64,000 nt of DNA from Modicisalibacter coralii. Its GTDB lineage: Bacteria > Pseudomonadota > Gammaproteobacteria > Pseudomonadales > Halomonadaceae. A model generated the notes under the pieces. The model saw nothing but the letters and a program-made list of their open reading frames with translations. It searched no databases and had not been told where the DNA came from. The position numbers and the translations under genes were made by a program. The stretch spans positions 1 to 64,000 of the forward strand of contig NZ_QWBW01000025.1 of assembly GCF_004117855.1 (NCBI RefSeq), read 5' to 3'. Below are positions 19,917 through 31,849 of the stretch, one piece after another; within the stretch, counting starts at the first letter, position 1, and every line of letters begins with the position of its first letter.

Positions 19917-21122
19917 ATGGCGCCACTCTCCCTGCCGACCGCCGGCTCCCTCGAGGGCATTCGCGTCATCGACCTCACGCGGGTGATCTCCGGCCCCTTC
20001 TGCACCCAGATGCTCGGCGATCACGGCGCCGACGTGATCAAGGTCGAGCCGCCCCGGCGTGGTGACGTGGTGCGCTCCCAGGGCAACAGGGTCAAGGGCT
20101 TCAGCTGGTACTTCGCCCAGTTCAATCGCAACAAGCGCTCCCTGACCCTGGACCTGCGCAGCGAGAGCGGCAAGGCGGTCCTGTGGCGGCTGCTCGAGGA
20201 CGCCGACGTGCTGGTCGAGAACTTCCGCCCCGGGGTGCTGGCCAGGATGGGCCTGGACGATGCCACGTTGCGCGGGCGCTTTCCGCGGCTGGTGGTGGGG
20301 CGGATCAACGGCTTCGGCTCCGAGGGGCCCTATCGCGACCGCCCGGCCTACGACTTCATCGCCCAGGCGATGAGCGGCTTCATGAGCGTCAACGGCCCGG
20401 CCGACGGCGAGCCCATGCGTGCCGCGCCGCCGCTCAGCGACATGGTCGCCAGCCAGAACCTGGCCTTCGGCATTTGCGCCGCGCTGGTGCGTCGCGAGCG
20501 CACCGGCCAGGGCGACATCGTCGAGACCGCCCTGACCAACGGCCTGATCAGCATGATGGGCTATCTCGCCGCGGAATATTTCGCCACCGACCGGGTGCCG
20601 GCGCGGACCGGCAACGACCACCCCATGGTCTATCCCTACGGCCTGTTCAAGGCCAGCGACGGCGACGTGGCGATCGCGCCCAGCAACGACGCCATGGTCG
20701 AGCGTCTGCTGCGCGCCCTGGACTGCCTCGAGCTGCTCGATGAACCGCGCTTCGCCGACAATACCCAGCGCATGCTCCACCGCGAGGCGTTGCGCGAACG
20801 TCTCAACGCCGTGATCGGCACGCGCCGCGTGGCCGAGTGGATCGAGCATCTCAACGAGGCCGGCGTGCCCTGCGGGCGCGTCCACAGCCTGCGCGAGACC
20901 TTCGACGACCCCCAGGTCCAGGCCCAGCAGATGCGCCTGGATCTCGACCAGGGCGAACATGGCCGGGTCCCCACCACCGGCTTCCCGGTGAAGATGAGCG
21001 AGGCGCCGGCGGCGGTCTACCGGCCGGTGCCGGCCCTGGGCGAGCACACCCGCGAGATCCTGACCCAGCTGGGTCTCGACGAGAGCGAACAGCAACGGCT
21101 TCACGACGAGGGTGCGATCTGA
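19917..21122 (+). CDS. CaiB/BaiF family CoA-transferase
   Basis: This 401-residue class III CoA-transferase moves CoA between an acyl-CoA donor and a free organic acid. Family features are LEGIRVIDLTRVISGPFCTQ, LGDHGADVIKVEPPRRGD, the LDLRSESGK stretch, LVENFRPGVL, and SDMVASQNLAFGI, which includes the expected catalytic Asp (LSDMV). The ATG follows the lyase stop by two bases, so the pair is surely co-expressed. It likely activates the acid whose CoA thioester the lyase then cleaves, possibly the same acid imported by the Tct system downstream. The exact substrate cannot be read from the sequence. Confidence 0.9.
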   Translation: MAPLSLPTAGSLEGIRVIDLTRVISGPFCTQMLGDHGADVIKVEPPRRGDVVRSQGNRVKGFSWYFAQFNRNKRSLTLDLRSESGKAVLWRLLEDADVLVENFRPGVLARMGLDDATLRGRFPRLVVGRINGFGSEGPYRDRPAYDFIAQAMSGFMSVNGPADGEPMRAAPPLSDMVASQNLAFGICAALVRRERTGQGDIVETALTNGLISMMGYLAAEYFATDRVPARTGNDHPMVYPYGLFKASDGDVAIAPSNDAMVERLLRALDCLELLDEPRFADNTQRMLHREALRERLNAVIGTRRVAEWIEHLNEAGVPCGRVHSLRETFDDPQVQAQQMRLDLDQGEHGRVPTTGFPVKMSEAPAAVYRPVPALGEHTREILTQLGLDESEQQRLHDEGAI

Positions 21123-21170
21123 CCCTCACCGGAATGACGACGAGACGAACCGACACAAGGAACAACAATC

Positions 21171-22181
21171 ATGGCCATCTCTCCACGCACGCTCGCCTTG
21201 CGCCCCCTGCAGACCCTCGCCGCGACGCTGTTGCTGGGCGCGGGCCTGGCCGTCAGCACCCCGAGTCAGGCATTGCCGATCAGCGAGTGCCTGGCGCCGG
21301 CCGACCCGGGTGGCGGCTGGGATTTCACCTGCCGCAGCGTGGGCAAGCTGCTCTACGATCTCGAACTGGTCGACAGCCCCGTCCAGGTGGTCAACATGCC
21401 CGGCGGCGTGGGCGCCGTGGCGTTCTCCAACGTGGCCGGCAAGCGCGCCGATGACAGCGACCTGATCGTGGCCACCAGCACCGTGGGGATCACCCAGATC
21501 GCCCAGGGCCGCTATCCGGGCGGCGTCGACACCATGCGCTGGCTGGCCATGCTGGGCACCGACGTGGGGGTGATCCTGGTCGATGACGACAGTCCCTATC
21601 AGAGCCTCGACGACCTGCTCGACGCGCTGGTCGAGGATCCCTCGTCGGTGGTGCTGTCGGGGTCCAGCGGGGCCGGCGGCTGGGACCACATACGCGCGCT
21701 GATGCTGGCCAAGGCCGCGGGCCTGGCCAGCGACCAGACCGGCAAGGTGCGCTGGGTGCAGTTCGACGGCGGCGGCCCCGCCGTGACCCAGATGATGGGC
21801 GGCCACGTGGACGTCGTGTCCACCGACCTGGGCGAGATCGCGGGCTTCATCAAGTCGGGGGACGTCCGCGTGCTGGCGGTGCTCGCCGACGAGCCGCTGG
21901 CGCCGCCCTTCGACGACCTGCCCACCGCGGTCTCCCAGGGCTATGACGTGACCGGCTACAACTGGCGCGGCTTCTATACCGGTGGCGAGGTCTCGGACGC
22001 CAACTACCAGGCGATGGTCGATACTCTGAAGACCCTCTACGACTCGCCGGAGTGGAAGCAGGTCGCCGAGCGCAACGGCCTGGTGCCCCTGTGGCGTGGC
22101 GGTGACGCGTTCGACACCTTCGTCCGCGATACCGCCGACCAGGTCGAGAGCATTTCCCGGGAGATCGGGGTCATCCAGTGA
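21171..22181 (+). CDS. TTT transporter substrate-binding protein (TctC family)
   Basis: The 336-residue protein has a signal peptide (about residues 1-34, ending PSQA) and the TctC/Bug fold: APADPGGGWDFTCRSVG, VNMPGGVGAVAF, then LDDLLDAL and a C-terminal lobe. It captures a carboxylic acid in the periplasm for the TctAB permease. The ligand loop carries ADPGGGWD, the variant typical of TctC-type rather than Bug-type proteins. Genes for TctB (GTGA overlap) and TctA follow, and the lyase and CoA-transferase precede. The ligand is unknown. Confidence 0.93.
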   Translation: MAISPRTLALRPLQTLAATLLLGAGLAVSTPSQALPISECLAPADPGGGWDFTCRSVGKLLYDLELVDSPVQVVNMPGGVGAVAFSNVAGKRADDSDLIVATSTVGITQIAQGRYPGGVDTMRWLAMLGTDVGVILVDDDSPYQSLDDLLDALVEDPSSVVLSGSSGAGGWDHIRALMLAKAAGLASDQTGKVRWVQFDGGGPAVTQMMGGHVDVVSTDLGEIAGFIKSGDVRVLAVLADEPLAPPFDDLPTAVSQGYDVTGYNWRGFYTGGEVSDANYQAMVDTLKTLYDSPEWKQVAERNGLVPLWRGGDAFDTFVRDTADQVESISREIGVIQ

Positions 22182-22651
22182 CGGCAGACGAACCCGGCGC
22201 CGCGCCGCGTCCGGCGGCCCTCGGCGACCGTCTCGCCGGGGCCGTGCTGCTCCTGCTGGCGGTGGTGGCCTGGTGGCACGCCCAGACCTTCGTTTCCGGC
22301 TTTCGTCAGCCGGTGGGGCCGGATCTGTTTCCGCGTCTGGTCTGCGTACCGCTGGGCGTTCTGGCGCTCTACCTGATCTGCCGGCCCGGCCTCAACCAGC
22401 GCTGGCCCGGGGGGGCAGCGCTGCTGCGCCAGGCCGGGCTGCTGGTGGTGCTGGGCGGCTATGCCGCCTTCCTGGAACCCTGGGGGTTCCTGCCGGCGAC
22501 GCTGGTCTGCAGCGTGCTGCTGATTCGCCTGTTCGATGCCGCCTGGCGCCAGGCGCTGGTCAGTGGCGCGGCACTGACGGCGATCCTCTATCTATTGTTC
22601 GAGTACGCGCTGGGCATTCCGCTGCCCGCCATCCCCGGCCTGGGTTTCTGA
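22178..22651 (+). CDS. TTT transporter small membrane subunit (TctB family)
   Basis: The 157-residue protein has four hydrophobic segments, beginning LAGAVLLLLAVVAWWHAQTF and including LRQAGLLVVLGGYAAFLE and LTAILYLLFEYALGIPLP. This is the TctB layout, and the FVSGFRQPVGPDLFPRLV stretch fits the family. It begins with GTG that overlaps the tctC stop (GTGA), so translation is probably coupled. TctB is the small membrane partner of TctA. Confidence 0.9.
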   Translation: MTADEPGAAPRPAALGDRLAGAVLLLLAVVAWWHAQTFVSGFRQPVGPDLFPRLVCVPLGVLALYLICRPGLNQRWPGGAALLRQAGLLVVLGGYAAFLEPWGFLPATLVCSVLLIRLFDAAWRQALVSGAALTAILYLLFEYALGIPLPAIPGLGF

Positions 22652-22661
22652 GGGGCATCGC

Positions 22662-24161
22662 ATGGATATCCTCGGCTTTCTCCTGCACGGCTTCGCGGTG
22701 GCCACCGAGCCCCAGAATCTGCTCCTGGCGCTGATCGGCTGTGCCGTGGGGACCCTGATCGGCGCCCTGCCGGGGCTGGGGCCGGTTAACGGCGTGGCGC
22801 TGCTGATTCCGTTGGCCTTCAACTTCGGCCTGTCGCCCACCGCCGCGTTGATCCTGCTGGTCAGCGTCTATTACGGCACCATGTACGGTGGGCGCATCAG
22901 TTCGATCGTCCTCAACATCCCCGGCGACGAGCCGGCGATGATGACCACCCTCGACGGCTATCCGATGGCGCTCGCGGGGCGCGGCGGCGAGGCCCTGGGG
23001 CTGTCCGCGGTGGCCTCGTTCGTCGGCGCGACGGTGGCGACCATCGGCCTGACACTGTTCGCGCCCTTGCTGGTGGGCTTCGCCATTCGCTTCGGCCCCG
23101 CCGAGTACTTCGCGCTGTTCGTGCTGGCGTTCGCCACCATCGGCGGGGTGACCAGCGGCAGCTTCACCAAGAGCTTCGTCGCCGCCTGCCTGGGCCTGCT
23201 GCTGGGCACGGTGGGGCTCGACCCGGCGAGCGGCGTGTCGCGCTATACCTTCGGATTGTACGAGCTGTACGACGGCATCGATTTCATCGCCGCCCTGGTG
23301 GGGCTGTTCGCCATCTCGGAGTGCCTGCTATTCCTCGAGGACCGCCGCCAGGCAACCGGCGCCAGCCGGGAGCTGGGCTCGGCGATCCCCGGCATGCGCA
23401 GCGCCGGACGCTGCGCGCCGACCATCGCCCGTGGTTCGCTGATCGGCTTCATCGCCGGGGTGCTGCCCGGGGCCGGCGCCTCGCTGGGCAGCTTTCTCTC
23501 CTACACGCTGGAGAAGCGCTGGCTGGGGCGCAAGGGCGACTTCGGCAACGGCGACCCGCGCGGCGTGGCGGCGCCCGAGGCGGGCAACAACGCCGCCGCC
23601 GGCGGTGCGCTGATTCCCATGCTGTCGCTGGGCATCCCGGGCAGTGGCACGACGGCCATCCTGCTGGCGCTGCTGCTGTCGATGAACATCACTCCGGGGC
23701 CGCTGCTGTTCGAGCAGCAGCCCGACATGGTGTGGGGGCTGGTGGCGGCGCTGTTCATCGGCAACATCATGCTGCTGGTGCTCAACGTGCCGCTGGTGGG
23801 GCTGTTCGCCCGAGTGCTGCGCGCCCCCACCTGGCTGTTGATGCCGGTGGTGATCCTGGTGGCGTTCGTCGGCGTCTACTCGCTCAACAACAGTGCCTTC
23901 GATCTCTACGTCATGCTGGCCTTCGGGGTGCTGGGCTATGCGCTGCGCAAGCTGGAGATCCCGTCGGTGCCGGTGGTGCTGGGGCTGCTGCTGGGCGGCG
24001 AGATGGAGTTCAACCTGCGCCGGGCCATGTCCATCTCGGGCGGCGACTGGAGCATCCTGGTGTCCAGCGCCATCTCGGTGGGCATCTATGCGTTCGCCGT
24101 CGCCCTGATGGTGGCCGGCCTGCTCTACGCCTGGTGGCTGAATCGAGATAGCGGGCGTTGA
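22662..24161 (+). CDS. TTT transporter large permease subunit (TctA family)
   Basis: The 499-residue integral membrane protein has about 11-12 spans. TctA hallmarks are the inner repeat [20 protein letters not shown] with [20 protein letters not shown], and the second-half counterpart [16 protein letters not shown] with [20 protein letters not shown] and GIPGSGTTA. It carries the substrate into the cytoplasm with an ion gradient. It ends the five-gene cassette. Confidence 0.95.
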   Translation: MDILGFLLHGFAVATEPQNLLLALIGCAVGTLIGALPGLGPVNGVALLIPLAFNFGLSPTAALILLVSVYYGTMYGGRISSIVLNIPGDEPAMMTTLDGYPMALAGRGGEALGLSAVASFVGATVATIGLTLFAPLLVGFAIRFGPAEYFALFVLAFATIGGVTSGSFTKSFVAACLGLLLGTVGLDPASGVSRYTFGLYELYDGIDFIAALVGLFAISECLLFLEDRRQATGASRELGSAIPGMRSAGRCAPTIARGSLIGFIAGVLPGAGASLGSFLSYTLEKRWLGRKGDFGNGDPRGVAAPEAGNNAAAGGALIPMLSLGIPGSGTTAILLALLLSMNITPGPLLFEQQPDMVWGLVAALFIGNIMLLVLNVPLVGLFARVLRAPTWLLMPVVILVAFVGVYSLNNSAFDLYVMLAFGVLGYALRKLEIPSVPVVLGLLLGGEMEFNLRRAMSISGGDWSILVSSAISVGIYAFAVALMVAGLLYAWWLNRDSGR

Positions 24162-24279
24162 GCGTGGCCGGCGACGTTCCTCCGGGGTGGAAAGCGGCGG
24201 CGCTAGACGCCAAGATGGGAGGATGGAGCCCGCACCGCGGGATCAGCAAGGACCACTCTCAAGGGAGGCGTGCAAGACG

Positions 24280-25332
<1,053 letters not shown>

Positions 25333-25360
25333 GCCCCGCGCGGGGCGGCATTCGCCAGCC

Positions 25361-25391
25361 ACGGCCCGGCCTCGTCGCCGGGCCGTTTGCG
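25361..25391 (+). terminator. Terminator after the aldolase gene
   Basis: A perfect 10 bp stem (ACGGCCCGGC / GCCGGGCCGT) with a six-base loop is followed by TTGCGTT. Confidence 0.65.
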
Positions 25392-25483
25392 TTCTCGACG
25401 CGGCCGATTGTCGCCGCGCCGCCGCGCGCGACCCGCGGCGGTTATGATGGCGCTACCTCGAAAGGAGCGAAGGAGCGGCGCGA

Positions 25484-26692
25484 GTGACACAAGCGATGAA
25501 GGACGTGGCGATCGTCGGAGCCGGGCCGGCCGGGCTCTGCCTGGCGGTGGAACTGGCCGCGCTGGGGCTGACGGTGGCCGTGATCGACCGGGCCCCGCGG
25601 GCCGCCCTGGCCGAGCCTGCCGACGACGGTCGCGAGATCGCTCTGACCCACGCCTCGCGGCGGCGGCTCGAGGCCGCCGGTATCTGGTCGCGCATCGCCG
25701 AGGCGCATGTAGCGCCGATCCGCGCGGCGCAGCTCTACGACGGCGATGCCACGCGACCCTTGACGCTCGCGGAGGTCGATGCCACCGCGGTGCGTCCGCT
25801 CGGTCAGTTCGTCGCCAACCGTCACCTGCGTCGGGCGGCCTTCGAGGCCGCCCGGGCCGACTCGCGCATCGAGTTGATTGCCGGTACCGGCGTCACGGCG
25901 CTGGAGACCGCCACCGATTCGCGGGTACTGCTGCGCGAGGATGGCGAACGACTCGCCGCGCGGCTGGTGGTCGCCGCCGACGGCCGCTTGTCGGCGATGC
26001 GCCGTCAGGCGGGCGTGCCCGCCCAGCTCGAGGACACCGGGCGTCACGTGCTGGTATGCCGGATGGCTCACGAGCACGCGCATGACCAGGTGACCTGGTC
26101 GTGGTTCGGCTACCGGCGGGCGCTGGCGCTGCTGCCGCTGAGCGGGCGCACCGCCTCGGTGGTGATGACCGTGACGCCGGACGAGGCCGAGTGGCTCCAT
26201 TCGCTGGACGCCGGGGCCTTCTCGGCGACGGTATCGGACTTCTACCGACACCGCCTGGGCGACATGCAGCGTGTCGGCGACCTGCACGGCTACCCGCTGT
26301 GGATCGGCTACGCCGAGCGGTTGCACGCCGAGCGCTTGGCGTTGATCGGCGATGCCGCCATCGGCCTGCATCCCGCCACCGCCCACGGCTTCAACGTCGG
26401 GCTGGCCAGTGTCGAGCGGCTGGTCGGGGAAATCGCCCGTGGCCAGCGCCAGGGGCGCGATATCGGCGATGCCGATGTCCTGGCGGCCTACGATCGCGCC
26501 CATCGCCAGGCGACCCGGCCGCTGTGGCTGGCGTCGCGGGCGGTGGTCGGTCTCTACAATGATACCCGGCCCCCGGCGCGCCTCATGCGCCGGGCCGCGC
26601 TGGGCCTGGCCCGGCGGGTGACACCGCTGCGCTGGGGGCTGGAACACTACCTGCTGAGTGACTCGCGTCGCGCCACATCGCCGAGACCATGA
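25484..26692 (+). CDS. UbiH-family FAD-dependent monooxygenase
   Basis: The 402-residue flavoprotein belongs to the UbiH/UbiF/UbiM hydroxylase group, which adds oxygen to the ubiquinone ring. It shows the Rossmann motif VAIVGAGPAGLCLAVELA with VIDRAP, an AADGRLSAMR motif, and the FAD ribityl-binding IGDAAIGLHPATAHGFNVGL. The THASRRRLEAAGIW region fits the substrate-side motif of this family. AHGFNVGL resembles UbiM-type enzymes more than UbiH, but I cannot decide which ring position is modified. GTG at 25484 has GGAG upstream, and ATG at 25496 is an alternative. It sits alone before the nrd operon. Confidence 0.85.
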   Translation: MTQAMKDVAIVGAGPAGLCLAVELAALGLTVAVIDRAPRAALAEPADDGREIALTHASRRRLEAAGIWSRIAEAHVAPIRAAQLYDGDATRPLTLAEVDATAVRPLGQFVANRHLRRAAFEAARADSRIELIAGTGVTALETATDSRVLLREDGERLAARLVVAADGRLSAMRRQAGVPAQLEDTGRHVLVCRMAHEHAHDQVTWSWFGYRRALALLPLSGRTASVVMTVTPDEAEWLHSLDAGAFSATVSDFYRHRLGDMQRVGDLHGYPLWIGYAERLHAERLALIGDAAIGLHPATAHGFNVGLASVERLVGEIARGQRQGRDIGDADVLAAYDRAHRQATRPLWLASRAVVGLYNDTRPPARLMRRAALGLARRVTPLRWGLEHYLLSDSRRATSPRP

Positions 26693-26720
26693 TTTCGATC
26701 AAGGACTCCAGTCGGACTGG

Positions 26721-26767
26721 GCACCATATCTTGATTCATTTCTGACATCGGCTACCATATATGGTGT
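26721..26767 (+). promoter_or_regulatory. Paired NrdR boxes upstream of nrdH
   Basis: Box 1 has the core CCATATCTTG (26724-26733) and box 2 CCATATATGG (26755-26764). They lie 31 bp apart, three helical turns, as is usual for NrdR boxes. A possible promoter (TTGATT 26731-26736, TACCAT 26753-26758, 16 bp spacer) lies between and over the boxes, so NrdR binding would block it. Confidence 0.7.
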
Positions 26768-26832
26768 TCAGGCCGCCGAGGCCGGGCATTCTTCGAGCCT
26801 GTCGTCCCGCCACTCGTAAGGGAATGATTATC

Positions 26833-27060
26833 ATGAGTATTACTATTTACAGCAAGCCGGATTGCATGCAGTGCCACGCCACCTATCGTGCGTTCGACAA
26901 GCAGGGCGTCGCCTATCAGGTCGTCGATATCAGCGCGGAACCCGAGGGTCGCGAGGCGGTGGAAGCGCTCGGCTATCGTCAGTTGCCGGTGGTGGTGGCG
27001 GGTCACGAGGAGCACTGGTCGGGGTTCCGCCCCGAGCGGATTCGCCAGCTCGTCGGTTGA
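26833..27060 (+). CDS. nrdH: NrdH-redoxin (glutaredoxin-like)
   Basis: The 75-residue protein is a thioredoxin-fold reductant for class Ib ribonucleotide reductase. It has the active site DCMQCHAT (CxxC), and YRQLPVVVAGHEEHWSGFRPERIRQL, which holds the family's cis-Pro region and the WSGFRPE signature used for thioredoxin-reductase dependence. I start at 26833 after rejecting 24 upstream codons. First gene of nrdHIEF. Confidence 0.96.
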   Translation: MSITIYSKPDCMQCHATYRAFDKQGVAYQVVDISAEPEGREAVEALGYRQLPVVVAGHEEHWSGFRPERIRQLVG

Positions 27061-27075
27061 GGCGGAGGGCGTCAC

Positions 27076-27477
27076 ATGATCGATGTGGTCTATTTCTCGA
27101 CCCAGTCGAACAACACGCACCGCTTCGTGCAGAAGCTCGACTGGCCGGCCTGGCGCATTCCCATCAGCCGCCGCGAGTCGTTGCAGGCCGAGCGCCCCTA
27201 TGTGCTGGTGGTGCCCACCTATGGTGACGGCGACCCGCGTACCGCGGTGCCGGCCCCGGTGATCCGCTTTCTCAACGATCCCCGCAACCGGGCCTTGATC
27301 CGCGGGGTCGTCGCTGGTGGCAACACCAACTTCGGCAGCGCCTACGCCCTGGCCGGCCATGTCATCGCCCACAAGTGCGGGGTGCCGTTTCTCTACCGTT
27401 TCGAACTGATGGGCACCCCCGAGGATGTCGCCCGGGTACGCGAGTGCCTGGCCATGGAGACCGCCGATGTCGGATGA
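27076..27477 (+). CDS. nrdI: Flavodoxin-like protein NrdI
   Basis: The 133-residue FMN protein activates the dimanganese cofactor of NrdF, acting as a source of oxidant. It begins [21 protein letters not shown] (the FMN phosphate loop STQSNNT), with [15 protein letters not shown] and [16 protein letters not shown] as the other flavin contacts. It starts 15 bp after nrdH and overlaps the nrdE start by 11 bp, so translation is coupled. Confidence 0.96.
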   Translation: MIDVVYFSTQSNNTHRFVQKLDWPAWRIPISRRESLQAERPYVLVVPTYGDGDPRTAVPAPVIRFLNDPRNRALIRGVVAGGNTNFGSAYALAGHVIAHKCGVPFLYRFELMGTPEDVARVRECLAMETADVG

Positions 27478-29629
27478 AATCGCCACCCCTGCCGCCGCCG
27501 CGAGCCCCCAGCGCGCCCAGACGCTGGACTATCACGCGCTCAACGCCATGCTCAATCTCTACGACGCGGACGGTCGGCTGCAGCTCGGCGCCGATCGCGA
27601 GGCGGCGCGCCAGTACTTCCTGCAGCACGTCAATCAGAACACGGTGTTCTTTCACACCCTGGAAGAGAAGCTCGATTATCTGGTCGAGGAGGGGTACTAC
27701 GAACGCGAGGTGCTCGACCAGTACGCCTTCGAATTCGTCAAGTCGCTGTTCGCGCGGGCCTATGCGGTGAAGTTCCGCTTCCAGAGCTTCCTCGGTGCCT
27801 TCAAGTACTACACCAGTTACACCCTCAAGACCTTCGACGGCCAGCGCTACCTGGAGCGCTTCGAGGATCGCGTGTGCATGGTCGCGCTGAGCCTGGCGCG
27901 CGGCGACGAGACACTGGCGACGACGCTGCTCGACGAGATCATCCATGGCCGCTTCCAGCCGGCGACGCCGACCTTCCTCAACTGCGGCAAGCAACAGCGC
28001 GGCGAGCTGGTGTCGTGCTTCCTGCTGCGCATCGAGGACAACATGGAATCGATCGGCCGGGCGATCAATTCGGCGCTGCAGCTCTCCAAGCGCGGCGGCG
28101 GGGTGGCCTTCCTGCTGTCCAACGTCCGCGAGGCCGGGGCGCCGATCAAGCGCATCGCCAACCAGTCCTCGGGCATCATCCCGATCATGAAGCTGCTCGA
28201 GGACGCGTTCTCCTACGCCAATCAGCTGGGCGCGCGTCAGGGCGCCGGGGCGGTGTATCTCAACGTCCACCATCCCGACATCCTGCGCTTCCTGGATACC
28301 AAGCGCGAGAACGCCGACGAGAAGATCCGCATCAAGACGCTGTCGCTGGGCGTGGTGATCCCGGATATCACCTTCGAGCTGGCCAAGCGCAACGAGCCGA
28401 TGTACCTGTTCTCGCCCTACGACGTCGAGCGGGTCTACGGGGTGCCCTTCGGCGACATCAGCGTTACCGAGAAGTACCACGAGATGGTCGACGACCCGCG
28501 CATCCGCAAGTCGAAGATCGAGGCCCGCGAGCTCTTCCAGACGCTCGCCGAGCTGCAGTTCGAGTCCGGGTACCCCTACGTGTTGTTCGAGGATACCGCC
28601 AACCGCGCCAACCCGATCGCCGGGCGCATCAACATGTCGAACCTGTGCTCGGAAATCCTTCAGGTCAACTCGCCCACCGAGTACGACGAGGACCTCGGCT
28701 ACCGCCACATCGGCGAGGACATCTCCTGCAACCTGGGCTCGCTGAACATCGCCCGGGTGATGGACGCGCCGGACTTCGGCGCCAGTGTCGAGACCGCGGT
28801 GCGCGCACTAAGCGCGGTCTCCGAGATGAGCGACATTCGCTCGGTGCCGTCGATCGCCGAGGCCAACGCGCGCTCCCACGCCATCGGCCTGGGGCAGATG
28901 AACCTGCACGGCTATCTGGCCCGCGAGCGTATCCACTACGGCAGCGAGGAAGGCCTGGATTTCACCAACCTCTATTTCTACACGGTGACCTTCCACGCGC
29001 TGCGCGCCTCCAACCGGCTGGCCATCGAGCGCGGCGAGCGCTTCGCCGGTTTCGAGGACTCCGCCTACGCCAGCGGCACGTACTTCGACCAGTACACCGA
29101 GCAGGCCTGGCGGCCGAGGACCGACAAGGTGCGTGCCCTGTTCGATGGCGCCGGCATCCATATCCCGACCCAGGACGACTGGCGCGAGCTCAAGGCCTCG
29201 GTGATGGCCCACGGCCTGTTCAACCGCAACCTGCAGGCGGTGCCGCCGACCGGCTCGATCTCCTACATCAATCACGCCACCTCGAGCATCCATCCGGTGG
29301 TGTCGAAGATCGAGATCCGCAAGGAGGGCAAGCTGGGCCGCGTCTATTACCCGGCGCCGTATCTCGACGACGACAATCAGGACTATTACCGCGACGCCTA
29401 CGAGATCGGTCCCGAGGCGATCATCGACACCTATGCCGAAGCCACCCGGCACGTCGATCAGGGGCTGTCGCTGACGCTGTTCTTCCGCGATACCGCGACC
29501 ACCCGCGATATCAACAAGGCGCAGATCCACGCCTGGAAGAAGGGCATCAAGACGATCTACTACGTGCGTCTGCGCCAGGCCGCCCTGGCGGGGACCGAGG
29601 TCGAGGGTTGCGTGTCCTGCACCCTGTAA
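27467..29629 (+). CDS. nrdE: Class Ib ribonucleotide reductase, large subunit
   Basis: NrdE reduces ribonucleotides to deoxyribonucleotides. The 720-residue protein has the active-site region [21 protein letters not shown] (Cys pair), [18 protein letters not shown] (NLCxE catalytic motif) and the radical-path Tyr pair [14 protein letters not shown]. The C-terminal Cys pair is GCVSCTL. It lacks the long N-terminal ATP-cone of class Ia, typical of NrdE. I start at 27467 (MSDEIATP) inside nrdI, with GGAG upstream. Confidence 0.97.
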   Translation: MSDEIATPAAAASPQRAQTLDYHALNAMLNLYDADGRLQLGADREAARQYFLQHVNQNTVFFHTLEEKLDYLVEEGYYEREVLDQYAFEFVKSLFARAYAVKFRFQSFLGAFKYYTSYTLKTFDGQRYLERFEDRVCMVALSLARGDETLATTLLDEIIHGRFQPATPTFLNCGKQQRGELVSCFLLRIEDNMESIGRAINSALQLSKRGGGVAFLLSNVREAGAPIKRIANQSSGIIPIMKLLEDAFSYANQLGARQGAGAVYLNVHHPDILRFLDTKRENADEKIRIKTLSLGVVIPDITFELAKRNEPMYLFSPYDVERVYGVPFGDISVTEKYHEMVDDPRIRKSKIEARELFQTLAELQFESGYPYVLFEDTANRANPIAGRINMSNLCSEILQVNSPTEYDEDLGYRHIGEDISCNLGSLNIARVMDAPDFGASVETAVRALSAVSEMSDIRSVPSIAEANARSHAIGLGQMNLHGYLARERIHYGSEEGLDFTNLYFYTVTFHALRASNRLAIERGERFAGFEDSAYASGTYFDQYTEQAWRPRTDKVRALFDGAGIHIPTQDDWRELKASVMAHGLFNRNLQAVPPTGSISYINHATSSIHPVVSKIEIRKEGKLGRVYYPAPYLDDDNQDYYRDAYEIGPEAIIDTYAEATRHVDQGLSLTLFFRDTATTRDINKAQIHAWKKGIKTIYYVRLRQAALAGTEVEGCVSCTL

Positions 29630-29654
29630 CGCCCGCGCTGCGGTGCGCCCGTGA

Positions 29655-30692
<1,038 letters not shown>

Positions 30693-30704
30693 GGCGGCAT
30701 CGCT

Positions 30705-31697
30705 TCAGGTGCCGTACCCGTGGACCCGGTTGCGCCCGCCGCGCTTGGCGCGATACAGGGCGCGATCGGTAAGTACCAGCAGGTCGTGGAAGGAGTGGCA
30801 CTCGCTGCAGAGCTGGGCGGCGCCGATACTCAGGGTCACCGAGGTCTCGGCGTCGCAATCATGGGTCGTGACGGTCGTTTCGGCCATGGCCAGGCGCAGC
30901 CGCTCGGCGAGCGTCATTCCCGCTTCGAGCGGCGTCTCGGGCAGCACGATGGCGAACTCCTCGCCGCCGATTCGCCCCACCGTGTCGATGGCCTCGCGCA
31001 CCTGGCGCGCGCAGCAGTCGGCGACGGCGCGGATGACCCGGTCGCCGGTGCTGTGGCCCCAGGTATCGTTGACGCGCTTGAAGAAGTCGATGTCGAGGAG
31101 CAGCAACGTCAGCGAGTGATCGAAGCGCCGCGAGCGCTGGTATTCGCGCTCGCCGACGTCCAGTAGATGGCGCCGGTTGTAGAGGCCGGTCAGCGAGTCG
31201 CGGACGGCCAGGGAGTGGAGTTCGGCGTTGAGGCGCTCGAGCTGGGCATTCTGCTGGGACAGGCGCATGTTCAGCGCCAGCAGCTCCTCCTCCTGGCGCT
31301 TCTTGTCGGCGAGGCTGAAGCTGACGCCGATGAAGCGGTTGCCGTCGATCGCGTCATCGATGATCTTGCCGTAATTGGCGTACCAGACCCACTGGCCGGA
31401 CTTGGCACGAATACGGAATTCGCTGTAGTAGCGCTCGGTGTGACCGTTGACGTGATCATTGACGGCCTGTTCGACCACGGCCACGTCGTCGGGGTGCATG
31501 AGCGCGAATATGTCGCCGATATCACCGGCTTTCTCGTCGTCGTCGTAGCCGAGATCGCTGAAGATCCTGGTCAGGCCGAAGACCACTTCGCCCGTGGACA
31601 GGTTGTTCTCCCACAGGTCGAGCCCACTGGCTTCGAGAGTCAGCTGCAGACGCTTCTTGTAGAGATCCTGTTCGCCCACAGCAATATTGCTCAGCAC
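30705..31697 (-). CDS. PAS-GGDEF diguanylate cyclase
   Basis: The 330-residue protein has a PAS domain (about residues 15-135, LEASGLDLWENNLSTGEVVF, and a PAC-like RIRAKSGQWVWY), a coiled linker (about 130-165) and a GGDEF domain with DSLTGLYNRRHL, DIDFFKRVNDTWGHSTGD and the active site GGEEF. It should make cyclic di-GMP. The product-binding RxxD site before the active site is not seen (the stretch is REAIDTVGR), so feedback inhibition may be absent. It has no membrane segment. It is convergent with nrdF (12 bp gap) and divergent from nothing close. Confidence 0.93.
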   Translation of the reverse strand: MLSNIAVGEQDLYKKRLQLTLEASGLDLWENNLSTGEVVFGLTRIFSDLGYDDDEKAGDIGDIFALMHPDDVAVVEQAVNDHVNGHTERYYSEFRIRAKSGQWVWYANYGKIIDDAIDGNRFIGVSFSLADKKRQEEELLALNMRLSQQNAQLERLNAELHSLAVRDSLTGLYNRRHLLDVGEREYQRSRRFDHSLTLLLLDIDFFKRVNDTWGHSTGDRVIRAVADCCARQVREAIDTVGRIGGEEFAIVLPETPLEAGMTLAERLRLAMAETTVTTHDCDAETSVTLSIGAAQLCSECHSFHDLLVLTDRALYRAKRGGRNRVHGYGT

Positions 31698-31816
31698 CTG
31701 GTGAGGGTAACCACGTCACTGGACTTATCGGCACCGGCGAGGGCGGCTTTAGAAGGACCGCCGGTCAGCGGTAAGAAAAAGGCAGGAAGCCCGGGACTCG
31801 GTGGCCGCGGGCATGG

Positions 31817-31844
31817 CGGGCCCACCCGTGAACGGGTGGGCCCG
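31817..31844 (-). terminator. Hairpin after transketolase
   Basis: A perfect 12 bp stem (CGGGCCCACCCG / CGGGTGGGCCCG) with a four-base loop lies 6 bp past the transketolase stop. There is no T-run, so it could be a terminator or a 3-prime end stabiliser. Confidence 0.6.
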
Positions 31845-31849
31845 ACGGA

